DNA of 40,300 bases, from contig CAYGCY010000005.1 in NCBI GenBank assembly GCA_964348525.1, forward strand, positions 1 to 40,300, in the 5' to 3' direction. This document shows, piece after piece, positions 32,857 through 40,300 of the stretch (position 1 is the first letter of the stretch; every line of letters starts with the position of its first letter). Both the position numbers and the translations under genes were made by a program. The notes below the pieces were generated by a model. It saw only the letters and a list, made by a program, of their open reading frames with translations, did not search any database and was not told the origin of the DNA. This DNA comes from 12-FULL-44-12b sp964348525. Its GTDB lineage: Bacteria; Patescibacteriota; Minisyncoccia; Phycocordibacterales; Zambryskibacteraceae.

Positions 32857-33070
32857 CAACTGCCACTCGGATTAAAATTTCAAAATAATTTTAGAACGAA
32901 TCTTTGTTATTTCAGAAACTCACGAGGATATTTCAAAATAACTTTAGTGAAATAGAAAAACACCAAGTGTCTGAGTCCCACTTTAGCGGGACGAGTTTTG
33001 GTGTTTTTCGTTATTGAACTTAGGTGTTTTGGAATTTTAATCCGAGTGGCAGTTGGTTCTGAAATAACAA
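32857..33070. repeat. Compact block of inverted and direct repeats
   Basis: Left arm 32857-32885 and right arm 33027-33055 are inverted copies of 29 bases with one mismatch. A second pair, TTGTTATTTCAGAA (32904-32917) and its inverse (33057-33070), is interleaved with the first and not nested. ATTTCAAAATAA followed by a base and TTTAG occurs as a direct repeat (about 32877 and 32930). A terminator-like hairpin lies in the middle. It could be a small mobile or MITE-like element, or an RNA with two exclusive folds. Confidence 0.75.
32956..33008. terminator. Bidirectional terminator between gatB and the HTH gene
   Basis: AAAAACACCAA (32956-32966) pairs with TTGGTGTTTTT (32998-33008); an inner GTCCC/GGGAC stem (32975-32979 with 32988-32992) caps it. 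T-runs exist on both strands, suiting the two convergent genes. Confidence 0.8.
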
Positions 33071-33083
33071 GGACGAGTGATCT

Positions 33084-33320
33084 TTATCCCTCGCTTTTCA
33101 CAATAAGTTGGCGGACTTTTTTGCGGGCGTTGCTAGCGATAGCACCCCCCATTTCTATGTCTTCTACAATCTTCTCTAAATCGTCAAGTCTGTAAACACG
33201 ATAGTTATTCATTGGGTGACGTCTTGCTGGGAACTTTCCATTCTTGTCCCAATTGCGTAAAGTCAAAGGGGAGACTCCTAATATTAGGGATGCTTGTTTT
33301 ATAGTTATGTACTGTGCCAT
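33084..33320 (-). CDS. MerR/excisionase-type HTH DNA-binding protein
   Basis: A 78-residue protein: MAQYITIKQASLILGVSP, then LTLRNWDKNGKFPARRHP and YRVYRLDDLEKIVEDIE. This is a winged HTH of the MerR/excisionase (HTH_17) kind, followed by a short basic tail and no effector domain. It is probably a repressor or architectural factor. The start at MAQ is chosen because the upstream in-frame extension to 33449 is hydrophobic and not HTH-like. A minus-strand TATTAT (plus 33331-33336) lies 10 bases upstream. A 10-bp inverted repeat further up (33369-33395) is a likely binding site, and the divergent neighbour is the membrane HTH gene. Confidence 0.85.
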   Translation of the reverse strand: MAQYITIKQASLILGVSPLTLRNWDKNGKFPARRHPMNNYRVYRLDDLEKIVEDIEMGGAIASNARKKVRQLIVKSEG

Positions 33321-33368
33321 TGAATTAAGAATAATAAACCTTAATAAACTTACTACCAATTTTATACT

Positions 33369-33395
33369 ATAAACATTAACAATAGTAATGTTTAT
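33369..33395. promoter_or_regulatory. Candidate operator: inverted repeat ATAAACATTA
   Basis: ATAAACATTA (33369-33378) and TAATGTTTAT (33386-33395) are exact inverses with a 7-base centre. A further half-site ATAAACATT lies at 33442-33450. The site lies between the small HTH gene and the double-HTH operon and overlaps the DnaA-like TTATCCACA at 33392-33400. Confidence 0.55.
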
Positions 33396-33400
33396 CCACA
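33392..33400 (+). promoter_or_regulatory. DnaA-box-like site
   Basis: Exact TTATCCACA, with a one-mismatch relative (ATATCCACA) at 33521-33529 in very AT-rich DNA (33321-33573). Two sites are too few to call an origin. Confidence 0.3.
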
Positions 33401-33559
33401 CATAAATCACCCAATTGGATGGTTTTAGGTAATCAAAAAAAATAAACATTTACACAATATTTTTTACATCTATCAAAATCGATTTATACTCCTAGAAATA
33501 AGGATATTTACGGTTTTTAGATATCCACATTTGACCCCTAATTTTCGGTACCTTCTCCA

Positions 33560-33565
33560 TATAAT
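33560..33565 (+). promoter_or_regulatory. -10 box for the surface-protein operon
   Basis: TATAAT ends 8 bases before the ATG at 33574, predicting leaderless mRNA for the head of the four-gene operon. Confidence 0.6.
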
Positions 33566-33573
33566 TTTTAGGT

Positions 33574-34698
33574 ATGAATTCTGAGCTCTTTTTTGAAGGA
33601 AAAAAATACGTCTCGTCCAAACGAGCAAGTAAAATTAGTCGCTATAATCAAGACTATATTGGGCAACTCATCCGAGATTCCAAATTGGAAGCAAGGAGGG
33701 TTGGAAGGTCGTGGTTTGTATCTCTTGAATCTTTAGAAAAACACATAGGGAAAATAAAGGGGGTTGAGATTAAACCCCTAGAAAAGACTCCCAAAACAGA
33801 GAGTTTCTCTACAGAATCAAAGCCACTATTTCTTGAAGGTAAAAAATTTATCTCCTCAAAAGAAGCAAGTGATCTGTCTGGCTACTCAAGAGACTACATA
33901 GGTCAGCTTGTTAGAGACGAAAAATTGGAGGCTAGAATGGTCGGTCGTCTTTGGTATGTTTCGGCACTTTCTTTGCAGAAACATCTAGAGAAACAAGGAC
34001 AAAATAATACGGAAAATAAAAAAGCAGAAATCCATCCTTACAAAAAGTTTGAAGGGAGCCTAGCTTCTCCGGCTGTTAGTTATCAAAAAGAAGAAGTTCT
34101 TTCGCTCCCCAAATTACCTCAAAAAGAAATAATTTTAAATGCGGAAGTTTACAAACCCGCTCCTATCTATCCCGCTATATCACCACTTCCAAAAAAGAAA
34201 ATTTTATCTCCGTTTTCTCATTTCAAAAAAGTTGCGATAGTAGCATCAGTTTCAATCGTCTTGGTCTTTATAGCAAATATAGCTCACTATGAAATAAATA
34301 AATCAGCCATAACCCAAAGAGATAACTCGGTTTTGGCGTCAGCTTCAGTTTTGTCAAAAACTTCCTTTGAAAGTCTCGCATTAGATTGGTACAAGTATGT
34401 AAATGGGAAATTTATAGGAGTATCTAGATTCTTTGCGTCTATGTTCGGAATCTCCCAAATAGCCTATCAGCCGTCTATACAAACCCCCACAAATACGGCC
34501 CCTCAAGGCATTGTTGTTATGCCTAAAAATACAGAAAACGAAGAAACTGTTGAGCGTATAAAAAACTCTTTTTCTGATCAAGTCGGAGTATCGAAAAATC
34601 CTGATGGAGTATCAGGGGTTATTACACCGGTATTCAAAAAGGTTTCAGGAGATGAGTATTTGTATGTGTTAGTGCCAGTTAACGAGAAGAAACAATAG
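33574..34698 (+). CDS. Membrane-anchored protein with two tandem HTH domains
   Basis: A 374-residue protein with a duplicated N-terminal HTH module (about residues 3-55 and 87-139). Both copies read LFxEGKKxxSSKxAS, then DYIGQLxRDxKLEAR and VGRxWxVS, a MerR/excisionase-like fold. A Pro/Lys-rich linker follows, then one membrane helix (about 220-240, VAIVASVSIVLVFIANIAHY) and an extracytoplasmic C-terminus of about 130 residues. The layout is that of a transmembrane transcription regulator that senses outside the cell and binds DNA inside; this role is inferred. It heads an operon of three exported proteins, with 2-base gaps to the next gene, so these are its likely targets. Confidence 0.82.
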   Translation: MNSELFFEGKKYVSSKRASKISRYNQDYIGQLIRDSKLEARRVGRSWFVSLESLEKHIGKIKGVEIKPLEKTPKTESFSTESKPLFLEGKKFISSKEASDLSGYSRDYIGQLVRDEKLEARMVGRLWYVSALSLQKHLEKQGQNNTENKKAEIHPYKKFEGSLASPAVSYQKEEVLSLPKLPQKEIILNAEVYKPAPIYPAISPLPKKKILSPFSHFKKVAIVASVSIVLVFIANIAHYEINKSAITQRDNSVLASASVLSKTSFESLALDWYKYVNGKFIGVSRFFASMFGISQIAYQPSIQTPTNTAPQGIVVMPKNTENEETVERIKNSFSDQVGVSKNPDGVSGVITPVFKKVSGDEYLYVLVPVNEKKQ

Positions 34699-34700
34699 CC

Positions 34701-36290
34701 ATGAAGAAATTATCATCCAATTTATTTGTGCTCTTATTGCTGGCAGTAATATCACCATTTTTTGTTCAAGCAGAGGGCCTAGATTTTATTGTGGGTCCAG
34801 CAAAAAATGAATTGGATATAGCGGGCGGAGAAACAAAATCTATAGAAATACTTATAACAAACAGGCTGGGTGTAAACGAAAATTTCTCTATTTCCTTATC
34901 GTCATTGGAGACAGACAAACTTGGCAATTTGACAGTTTCTGAAAAATCAAATTCGCTAAATGTTTCTGTACCAGAAAAAATTAATATTAATTCCGGTGCT
35001 TCTAAAACAATAAATGTAAAAGTATCTGTACCAAAAAATCACGAGCCCGGAAGTGTTGCATTCGGTGTTTTTGTAGAGCCTAAAAAATCTGCAGTAAATG
35101 AATTAACTTCACATTCAAGAATTGGCGTTATCAACATTGTGAAAATTTCCGGAGAGGTAAAAGAATCAGGGCTATTCGAAAAACTTTCCATATCAGACAA
35201 AAAAATTGTCAGAATGGATGACACCGCCCCTCTTTCACTAGATTTTTCCAATACAGGAAATGTTCATCTCAATCCTTATGGAATTGTGATTATACAAAAT
35301 GTGTTTGGAAAAGAAGTGCATGCACAAAAAATAGATCCTTGGTATGTAATGCCTAATTCTTCAAGAACTAGAGAAATTTCTCTATCCACTACAAACTTTT
35401 TTGGAAGATACACTGCGACCGTTATTTTGAATCGAGGGTATGGGGACCAAGTGGACAGCAAAACCGTGGCGTTTTATGTGGTGCCGTTTTTTGTCCCTCT
35501 TGTACTGGCCATCATACTGGTGGGCCTAATTTTCTTCTTTATCAAAAGAGGTTTTTTGAATGGTGTTTTAGTGGCGGGTATTTTACTGGCGGGAGTAGTG
35601 AATGTGCACGCACAAATGTCTTCTACGAATTACAAAGTCCAATTTGATTCTGTGAATGTGGGTGGAGGGTTATCGAGCTCTACAAATTATAGACAGGAGA
35701 GCACCGTAGGCGAAATTGCAACAGGAGAAATAAGTTCAGCTAATTACAATATTCACGCGGGGTATCAGCAGATGAATGAAGTGTATTTGGCAATTACAAA
35801 TGCGGCTGATGTAAATCTAACTCCTAATTTGGGAAGTGTTTCAGGGGGCACTGCTAATGGCTCTACAAACATTACTGTAACTACAGATGGTAGTGCGGGG
35901 TACTCTCTTTATGTTAATGCGTCTACCTCCCCAGCCCTCGCCTCAGGCACGGATTCCTTTGCTGATTACGCCCCATCTGGGGCAAACCCCGACTTCTCAT
36001 TCAGCTTTCTTGCTTCGCAATCTTTTTTCGGTTTTTCTCCTGAAGGCACGGATGTAGTTGCCCAATTTTTAGATAACGGTGCCTCTTGCGGTGTTGGGGC
36101 CACCGACACTTCTGACTCGTGTTGGGACGGTTTTGCTACCACTACAGAAAAAATTTCTGAAAAAACTAGTGCAAACACTCCTGCTGGTACAGCGACCTCT
36201 TTGAAACTCAGAGCAGGAGCTGGTGCCTCAAGAAATCAGCAGGCAGGGAATTACGAAGCAGATATTACATTTACAGCGCTTGCCTTATAA
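34701..36290 (+). CDS. Exported two-part surface protein with internal membrane hairpin
   Basis: A 529-residue protein. A signal peptide (1-24, ending VQAEG) is followed by an Ig-like region (about 25-245, GPAKNELDIAGGETKSIEI.. VSVPKNHEPGSVAFGVFVEP) that resembles DUF916/WxL-type cell-surface proteins. Two adjacent helices follow (about 255-300, FFVPLVLAIILVGLIFFFIKR and GVLVAGILLAGVVNVHA), the second shaped like a signal peptide. The C-terminal 225 residues (from SSTNYKVQFDSVNVGGG) are Ser/Thr/Gly-rich and beta-like, with SSTNY repeats. It may be a fusion of two once separate exported proteins. The gap to the next gene is two bases and there is no Shine-Dalgarno. Confidence 0.8.
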   Translation: MKKLSSNLFVLLLLAVISPFFVQAEGLDFIVGPAKNELDIAGGETKSIEILITNRLGVNENFSISLSSLETDKLGNLTVSEKSNSLNVSVPEKININSGASKTINVKVSVPKNHEPGSVAFGVFVEPKKSAVNELTSHSRIGVINIVKISGEVKESGLFEKLSISDKKIVRMDDTAPLSLDFSNTGNVHLNPYGIVIIQNVFGKEVHAQKIDPWYVMPNSSRTREISLSTTNFFGRYTATVILNRGYGDQVDSKTVAFYVVPFFVPLVLAIILVGLIFFFIKRGFLNGVLVAGILLAGVVNVHAQMSSTNYKVQFDSVNVGGGLSSSTNYRQESTVGEIATGEISSANYNIHAGYQQMNEVYLAITNAADVNLTPNLGSVSGGTANGSTNITVTTDGSAGYSLYVNASTSPALASGTDSFADYAPSGANPDFSFSFLASQSFFGFSPEGTDVVAQFLDNGASCGVGATDTSDSCWDGFATTTEKISEKTSANTPAGTATSLKLRAGAGASRNQQAGNYEADITFTALAL

Positions 36291-36292
36291 GT

Positions 36293-37642
36293 ATGACCAT
36301 TTTTTTCTTTAAAAAAATAATAGCAATCGTCGCAGTTACCGCCGTAATTTTCCCGGTTGGTTTGTTTGGGGCATCTGCTACAGCAACGGATTCTTTTAAA
36401 GTGTTTTTAACAGTAGATCAGGAGACAGCCCCTGGAACGACAGGAGGCGGTGGCGGTGGTGTGGGTACACAATTTCCGATAATTACAAATGTTGTCGTGA
36501 CACCAAGCATAAACGGCGCTGTAATCACATACAAAACAGCAATACCGGCGACCACCACTCTTTCTTATGGAAAATCTACTAGTTTTGAAATAGGAACAAT
36601 AGGAGACCCAACTCTTTCTGAGAGCCATATAGCAAATATTTCAGACTTAACTCCAAATACTACTTATTATTTTTCAATAGACGCTAAGTCTTTTTCTGGT
36701 TCCTTGGCTAATAGTGGAACAATCAGCTTCAACACTCTTCCCGTGGGGCCAGTAGTAAATGCTCTTTCTTTTAGTGCAACAGCACGAGAAAAAGATATTG
36801 AACTCAATTGGAGACTTCCGGTTGAGTTAAAAAACTCGACTGTCAGAATTGTAAGATCAGAAACTTTTTATCCTGTAGATGTAGAAGATGGCAAAACTAT
36901 TTTTGAAAATGCAGGGCAGAATCAGTTCGTTGATTCTGATGTGGTTGCACAAGTGAGATATTACTACACGCTTTTTATAAAAGGAGATGATGGTAAATAT
37001 TCGTCTGGTGCTGTGGCAGACGCCAAAATACCTTTGCCGGGAGAAAAAGAGGAAACACAGGCAGATCTTTTTGACCGATTGTCTAAAGCCCCATTTGTAG
37101 ATGAAAGAATTTCTTCTTTGTCGATATCAGATTTTATTTTCTCTCAACCAGACCGTGAAGATTTTAGTTCAAAAGGAGACGAAACTCTTTTTATAGAAGG
37201 CGATAAAAATCTGACAATAAAACTTTCTTATGCCCGTGTTCCAGAACTTCTAAAAACAATCGCGATTACTCTGTCTGATCCAGATGAAAAGAGTAGAAAG
37301 TTTACATTTCTTTTGAGGGTTGATGAAGATAAAACATTTTATACCGCGACCATTGCGCCCCTCGGAAGGTCTGGCGAATACAAAATGGATGTAGCGATTG
37401 TTGATTATAAAAATCAGGGATTGAAAAAAATAAGTGCAAATCTCCTTGCAGTTGTTTCTAGACCATTTGTTACAGAAGGAGTTTTTGTACCCCCAGTAGG
37501 TTTTACGGTAAACGATCTTGTGATGCTTCTTGTTGTGGTACTAGCTCTGTTCGCCCTCTCTTATATGTCAGTTAGAAGAATAGACCTCTCTTACTTGAGA
37601 GGTGTGTGGTCGAGGTATCGCCCAGCCAGACGCAGAAGATAA
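36293..37642 (+). CDS. Exported fibronectin type III-like protein with C-terminal anchor
   Basis: A 449-residue protein. The signal peptide (about 1-31) ends near FGASATA; a Gly-rich linker (GGGGGG) leads to an FnIII-like domain (about 62-145, ITNVVVTPSINGAVITYKT and LTPNTTYYFSIDAKS), a second FnIII-like segment (about 150-245), and a less clear beta region. A C-terminal helix (about 403-425, VNDLVMLLVVVLALFALSYM) is followed by an Arg-rich tail (SRYRPARRRR) that would stop in the cytosol. It is a cell-surface scaffold or adhesion protein anchored in the membrane, probably partnering its operon neighbours. Confidence 0.82.
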   Translation: MTIFFFKKIIAIVAVTAVIFPVGLFGASATATDSFKVFLTVDQETAPGTTGGGGGGVGTQFPIITNVVVTPSINGAVITYKTAIPATTTLSYGKSTSFEIGTIGDPTLSESHIANISDLTPNTTYYFSIDAKSFSGSLANSGTISFNTLPVGPVVNALSFSATAREKDIELNWRLPVELKNSTVRIVRSETFYPVDVEDGKTIFENAGQNQFVDSDVVAQVRYYYTLFIKGDDGKYSSGAVADAKIPLPGEKEETQADLFDRLSKAPFVDERISSLSISDFIFSQPDREDFSSKGDETLFIEGDKNLTIKLSYARVPELLKTIAITLSDPDEKSRKFTFLLRVDEDKTFYTATIAPLGRSGEYKMDVAIVDYKNQGLKKISANLLAVVSRPFVTEGVFVPPVGFTVNDLVMLLVVVLALFALSYMSVRRIDLSYLRGVWSRYRPARRRR

Positions 37643-37643
37643 T

Positions 37644-40300
37644 ATGAAAACTTTCTTTAACAAAATAATAATATTCTTTATTATCTTCGTTCTAGTATTT
37701 CCTCCATCACTTTTGGCTTTACCAGAAAAAGCACAGGCTAGTTTCAACGAGCAAATTAACTATCAAGGCAAACTAACCTCCACTTCTAATGTGGCCGTAT
37801 CAGACGGTGTTTACCATATGCGTTTTGCTTTGTACACCAGCGAGACTGGAGGTGTAGCAATATGGAATGAAGATAGGTCAAGTGCTTTAGGAAACAGAGT
37901 AACCGTAACTAACGGCCTGTTCTCTGTGATGCTTGGTTCCTCCACATCGCTTGCCAATGTTGATTTCAATCAGACCCTTTATCTAGGAGTCGAGATTGGA
38001 GGCTCAGCTGGAGCGCCAACATGGGACGGGGAAATGTCTCCTAGAAAAATTTTTGGAGCCGTCCCTGCCGCGTTCGTGTCCAAAAATCTTGACGGTGGAA
38101 GCGCCACCACTACCAATCTTTTAGTTACTTCTTCCACCACTCTCCAAAATTTCACTGCACAAAATTCAACAACAACAAATGCAACAACCACGAATCTTTT
38201 TTCCACAAATTTATATTCAACTAACCTAAACCTCACAAATGGAATATTAGAAAATTCTACAACAACAAATGCCACTTCTACTTATTTATATATTTCAGGC
38301 CTAGCTTCAACCACTGATTTTAGGGGAAATGTAGCAAGTCTAGGCTATTTAAATAGCACATTTGGTGCATTTGCTAATCTTTTAGTAAACGGTTCTTCAA
38401 CTCTCCAAAACTTCACATTCCAAAATGCTACAGGAACTTCAGCCACTACAACTTCATTCGCAATATCAGGGCTTTCAAATACGCTTCTCAAAGCAAATGC
38501 CAATGGCTCAATAATAGGAGCCACAGCAGGAACCGATTACCAATCTCCAGTTTCTGCCACTTTCCCAGTACTCTTTAATTCAAATGTTATTTCTCTAGGC
38601 TTTGGTACGACAACTAATAATTCATGGAGTGGTGAACAAACATTCCTAGCCTCCACAACTCTCCAAAACTTCACATTCCAAAATGCTACAGGAACAAATG
38701 CCACCACTACAAACTTATTTGTGTCCGGTTTGGCGTCTACAACTAACATTAGGTCAAACACTGCTTTGTTTGGAAATGTTGGAATTGGGACTACGAATCC
38801 ACAAGGAGTTTTGGATGTTGCGGGGATACCGAACAACGGCTCTGTTTATTTCCGTTCAACCGAGCGACCATTTGTTGATATTAAAGGTGGAACAAGCAGT
38901 TACAAAACGTTGCGATTTTCCGAGGGTGCAGATGGGACATATTTATGGGATGTGAATATTGAACCCACAAATAACAATATGGAATTTTGGGGGAACGGAG
39001 GGCAAAGAGTTGTTTTTACATCAAGCGGTCGTTTGGGTGTTGGAACAGCAGATCCCAGTTATGGCCTAGAGGTTTCTGGAAGTAGTGGAACCAGTCCAAT
39101 GATTGTGGCTAGAAATGCTGTAAATTCTTCTGACACAAATTGGGGTTCACTTGGCGTTTTAAACGACGCAGCATACGCAGTGGGCAACAATGCGAGAATT
39201 ACTTTCCTTGCACACAATACTGCACAAGTCATTCATCCATACGCAACCGTGGGAATGGAAGTAGAGGGAGAGTATATGGGGGCTATCACTTTCAACACAC
39301 GAACTGTGGGAGGTGCGACTGGTGAGAGAATGAGAGTTACAAATGGTGGAAATCTTGGCATCGGTACCACCTCTCCTCTCACAAAACTTGGAGTTGCAGG
39401 CAATGCGTATATAGGAGGATGGCTAGTAGCAACAGGCACAGCACAAATTGATGGAGCAACCGTATTAAATTCAACACTGTTTGTTAATTCTTCCACCACT
39501 CTTCAAAACTTCACATTCCAGAACGCAACGGGTACTCAAGCCACCACCACAAATTTGTTTGTGTCAGGCCGTGCATCAACAACAGAGTTGAGAGCGAATA
39601 CTGGCTTGTTTGGAATAGTGGGTGTAGGTAATGGAATACCATCAAGGACACTAGATGTTACAGGTACAGGAAGATTTACAAGCACTCTTACTTTGGGGTC
39701 AGTAACTCTTTGTACTGGTGCCCAAGCACTTCAGACTGATGGTTCAGGGCAAATTTCTTGCGGTACCATAAATACTGGAGGCGCATCTACAGGAGGCGGG
39801 TGGACTACTGACAACATAGGAGTAGTAACCATTTCTACATCAACAGACAGAGTAGTCGTGGGGGCATCTACCACTCCTTACGGAAAATTTACTGTAGTTT
39901 CAGGAAATGTTTCTACCACCACCGCAGTATTTGTTCCGGCCAATGCCCAGACCGCAAACATATTTGATATATATGACAATTCGGGGGATTTAGATACTGT
40001 CTTAACAGCCTCAGGATATTTGGGGTTAGGAACTACAAGTCCATCTCAAAGACTTTCTGTTGGAGGAAATGTTTTAGCAGATAGATTTTTTGCTACCTCA
40101 CTAACAGAGGATTCTCTTTTGCCGAGAATAATATTTACTTCTGCGACAGGTACGGAAGCCACTACCACAAACTTTTTCTCTGCTAATGGAACATTTACAA
40201 ACCTCTTTGGTTCCACAGGTATACTTACGAATCTTCTAGTCAACAGCTCCACCACCCTCCAAAACCTCACATTCCAAAACGCAACAGGAACTCAAGCCAC
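37644..40300 (+). CDS. Giant repetitive surface/fibre-like protein, 5' part (no stop before window end)
   Basis: At least 885 codons are open to the window edge. A signal peptide (1-31, MKTFFNKIIIFFIIFVLVF, cleaved near KAQA) is followed by a conserved head (INYQGKLTSTSNVAVSDGVYH to GAVPAAFVS, about 38-150) seen in bacterial proteins related to tail-fibre-like surface proteins. Then come repeats: a Thr/Asn-rich unit SSTTLQNFTFQNATGT with ATTTNLFVSG (five copies), and GIGTTSP-x-LxVxG units near 38776, 39025, 39350 and 40020, typical of proteins that end in an S74 intramolecular chaperone domain. Only two Cys are seen. Probably a long trimeric fibre or adhesin on the cell surface, perhaps for host or biofilm contact. 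The start follows the upstream stop by one base. Confidence 0.88.
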   Translation, partial: MKTFFNKIIIFFIIFVLVFPPSLLALPEKAQASFNEQINYQGKLTSTSNVAVSDGVYHMRFALYTSETGGVAIWNEDRSSALGNRVTVTNGLFSVMLGSSTSLANVDFNQTLYLGVEIGGSAGAPTWDGEMSPRKIFGAVPAAFVSKNLDGGSATTTNLLVTSSTTLQNFTAQNSTTTNATTTNLFSTNLYSTNLNLTNGILENSTTTNATSTYLYISGLASTTDFRGNVASLGYLNSTFGAFANLLVNGSSTLQNFTFQNATGTSATTTSFAISGLSNTLLKANANGSIIGATAGTDYQSPVSATFPVLFNSNVISLGFGTTTNNSWSGEQTFLASTTLQNFTFQNATGTNATTTNLFVSGLASTTNIRSNTALFGNVGIGTTNPQGVLDVAGIPNNGSVYFRSTERPFVDIKGGTSSYKTLRFSEGADGTYLWDVNIEPTNNNMEFWGNGGQRVVFTSSGRLGVGTADPSYGLEVSGSSGTSPMIVARNAVNSSDTNWGSLGVLNDAAYAVGNNARITFLAHNTAQVIHPYATVGMEVEGEYMGAITFNTRTVGGATGERMRVTNGGNLGIGTTSPLTKLGVAGNAYIGGWLVATGTAQIDGATVLNSTLFVNSSTTLQNFTFQNATGTQATTTNLFVSGRASTTELRANTGLFGIVGVGNGIPSRTLDVTGTGRFTSTLTLGSVTLCTGAQALQTDGSGQISCGTINTGGASTGGGWTTDNIGVVTISTSTDRVVVGASTTPYGKFTVVSGNVSTTTAVFVPANAQTANIFDIYDNSGDLDTVLTASGYLGLGTTSPSQRLSVGGNVLADRFFATSLTEDSLLPRIIFTSATGTEATTTNFFSANGTFTNLFGSTGILTNLLVNSSTTLQNLTFQNATGTQA
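38129..40300 (+). repeat. Protein-coding repeat units of the giant surface protein
   Basis: The unit encoding SSTTLQNFT-x-QN recurs at about 38129, 38391, 38648, 39486 and 40244, with DNA similarity high enough to see directly (CTCCAAAACTTCACATTCC in two copies, close variants in others). Spacing is irregular (about 260, 260, 840, 760 bases), so longer inserts lie between some copies. Such repeats allow recombination-driven length change. Confidence 0.85.

Noticed and set aside
27646..33529. Replication origin from TTATCCACA sites
   Set aside because: Only isolated sites in two separate regions, with no cluster and no dnaA or dnaN nearby.
38129..40300. CRISPR-like or tandem DNA repeats
   Set aside because: The repeats are in frame, irregularly spaced and encode a surface-protein motif.
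1..40300. Transposase, integrase or phage genes
   Set aside because: No such protein was recognised in any frame; the TraG-like ATPase alone does not define a mobile element.

Overview
The window looks like a chromosome segment of a Patescibacteria (CPR) bacterium, most likely Parcubacteria-like. The clues are a divergent 16S rRNA 3' end with an enlarged helix 40 and no linked 23S gene, an AT-rich and tightly packed gene order with overlapping neighbours, SecA with the SEC-C zinc tail, a lone TraG/VirD4-type ATPase, a double-HTH membrane protein, and a very large Thr/Ser/Asn-rich surface protein. UGA is used as a stop codon, so the code appears standard.

Layout. 1-440: 3' end of 16S rRNA, then a terminator. 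640-1560: two small GC-richer single genes (695-919 minus, 1133-1282 plus) with their own promoters and terminators, and a tRNA-Ile(GAU). 1657-5222: small membrane protein, secreted glycoside-hydrolase-like protein, a 66-residue minigene on the minus strand, and a TraG-like ATPase. 5251-27463: a long surface-polysaccharide locus with seven GT4-type glycosyltransferases, two GT2 enzymes (one fused to GtrA), a polytopic GT-C-like membrane protein, an FAD oxidoreductase, a Gfo/Idh/MocA dehydrogenase, an NDP-sugar epimerase, three methyltransferases, a NodU/CmcH-type carbamoyltransferase, a Wzx-like flippase and an O-antigen ligase with TPRs. It is interrupted at 6405-7126 by another GC-richer minigene. 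27866-27955: a 29-residue Lys/Arg/Ala peptide. 28070-32827: secA, a MYG1-family hydrolase and gatB. 32857-33070: an unusual intergenic repeat block. 33084-40300: a small MerR/excisionase-like regulator facing a four-gene operon made of a membrane-anchored double-HTH protein, two exported surface proteins and the 5' part of a giant repetitive adhesin/fibre-like protein that runs off the window.

How the parts fit. The polysaccharide genes form a Wzx/ligase-type route: sugars are made and modified (epimerase, dehydrogenase, FAD enzyme), assembled and decorated (glycosyltransferases, FkbM and other methyltransferases, carbamoyltransferase), flipped (Wzx) and attached (ligase). The last operon probably builds a protein surface structure under control of its own membrane HTH protein.

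The strongest oddity concerns translation. The 16S 3' tail keeps helix 45 and GGAU but has AUUCA where CCUCC (the anti-Shine-Dalgarno) should be. In agreement, ordinary genes have no Shine-Dalgarno, and most first genes of transcription units have a TANNNT -10 box ending 7-10 bases before the start codon, as expected for leaderless mRNA. Against this background, three of the four isolated GC-richer minigenes have TTGACA-type promoters, true leaders and clear Shine-Dalgarno sequences, two of them inside small hairpins. This two-class arrangement is the best candidate here for an undescribed system.
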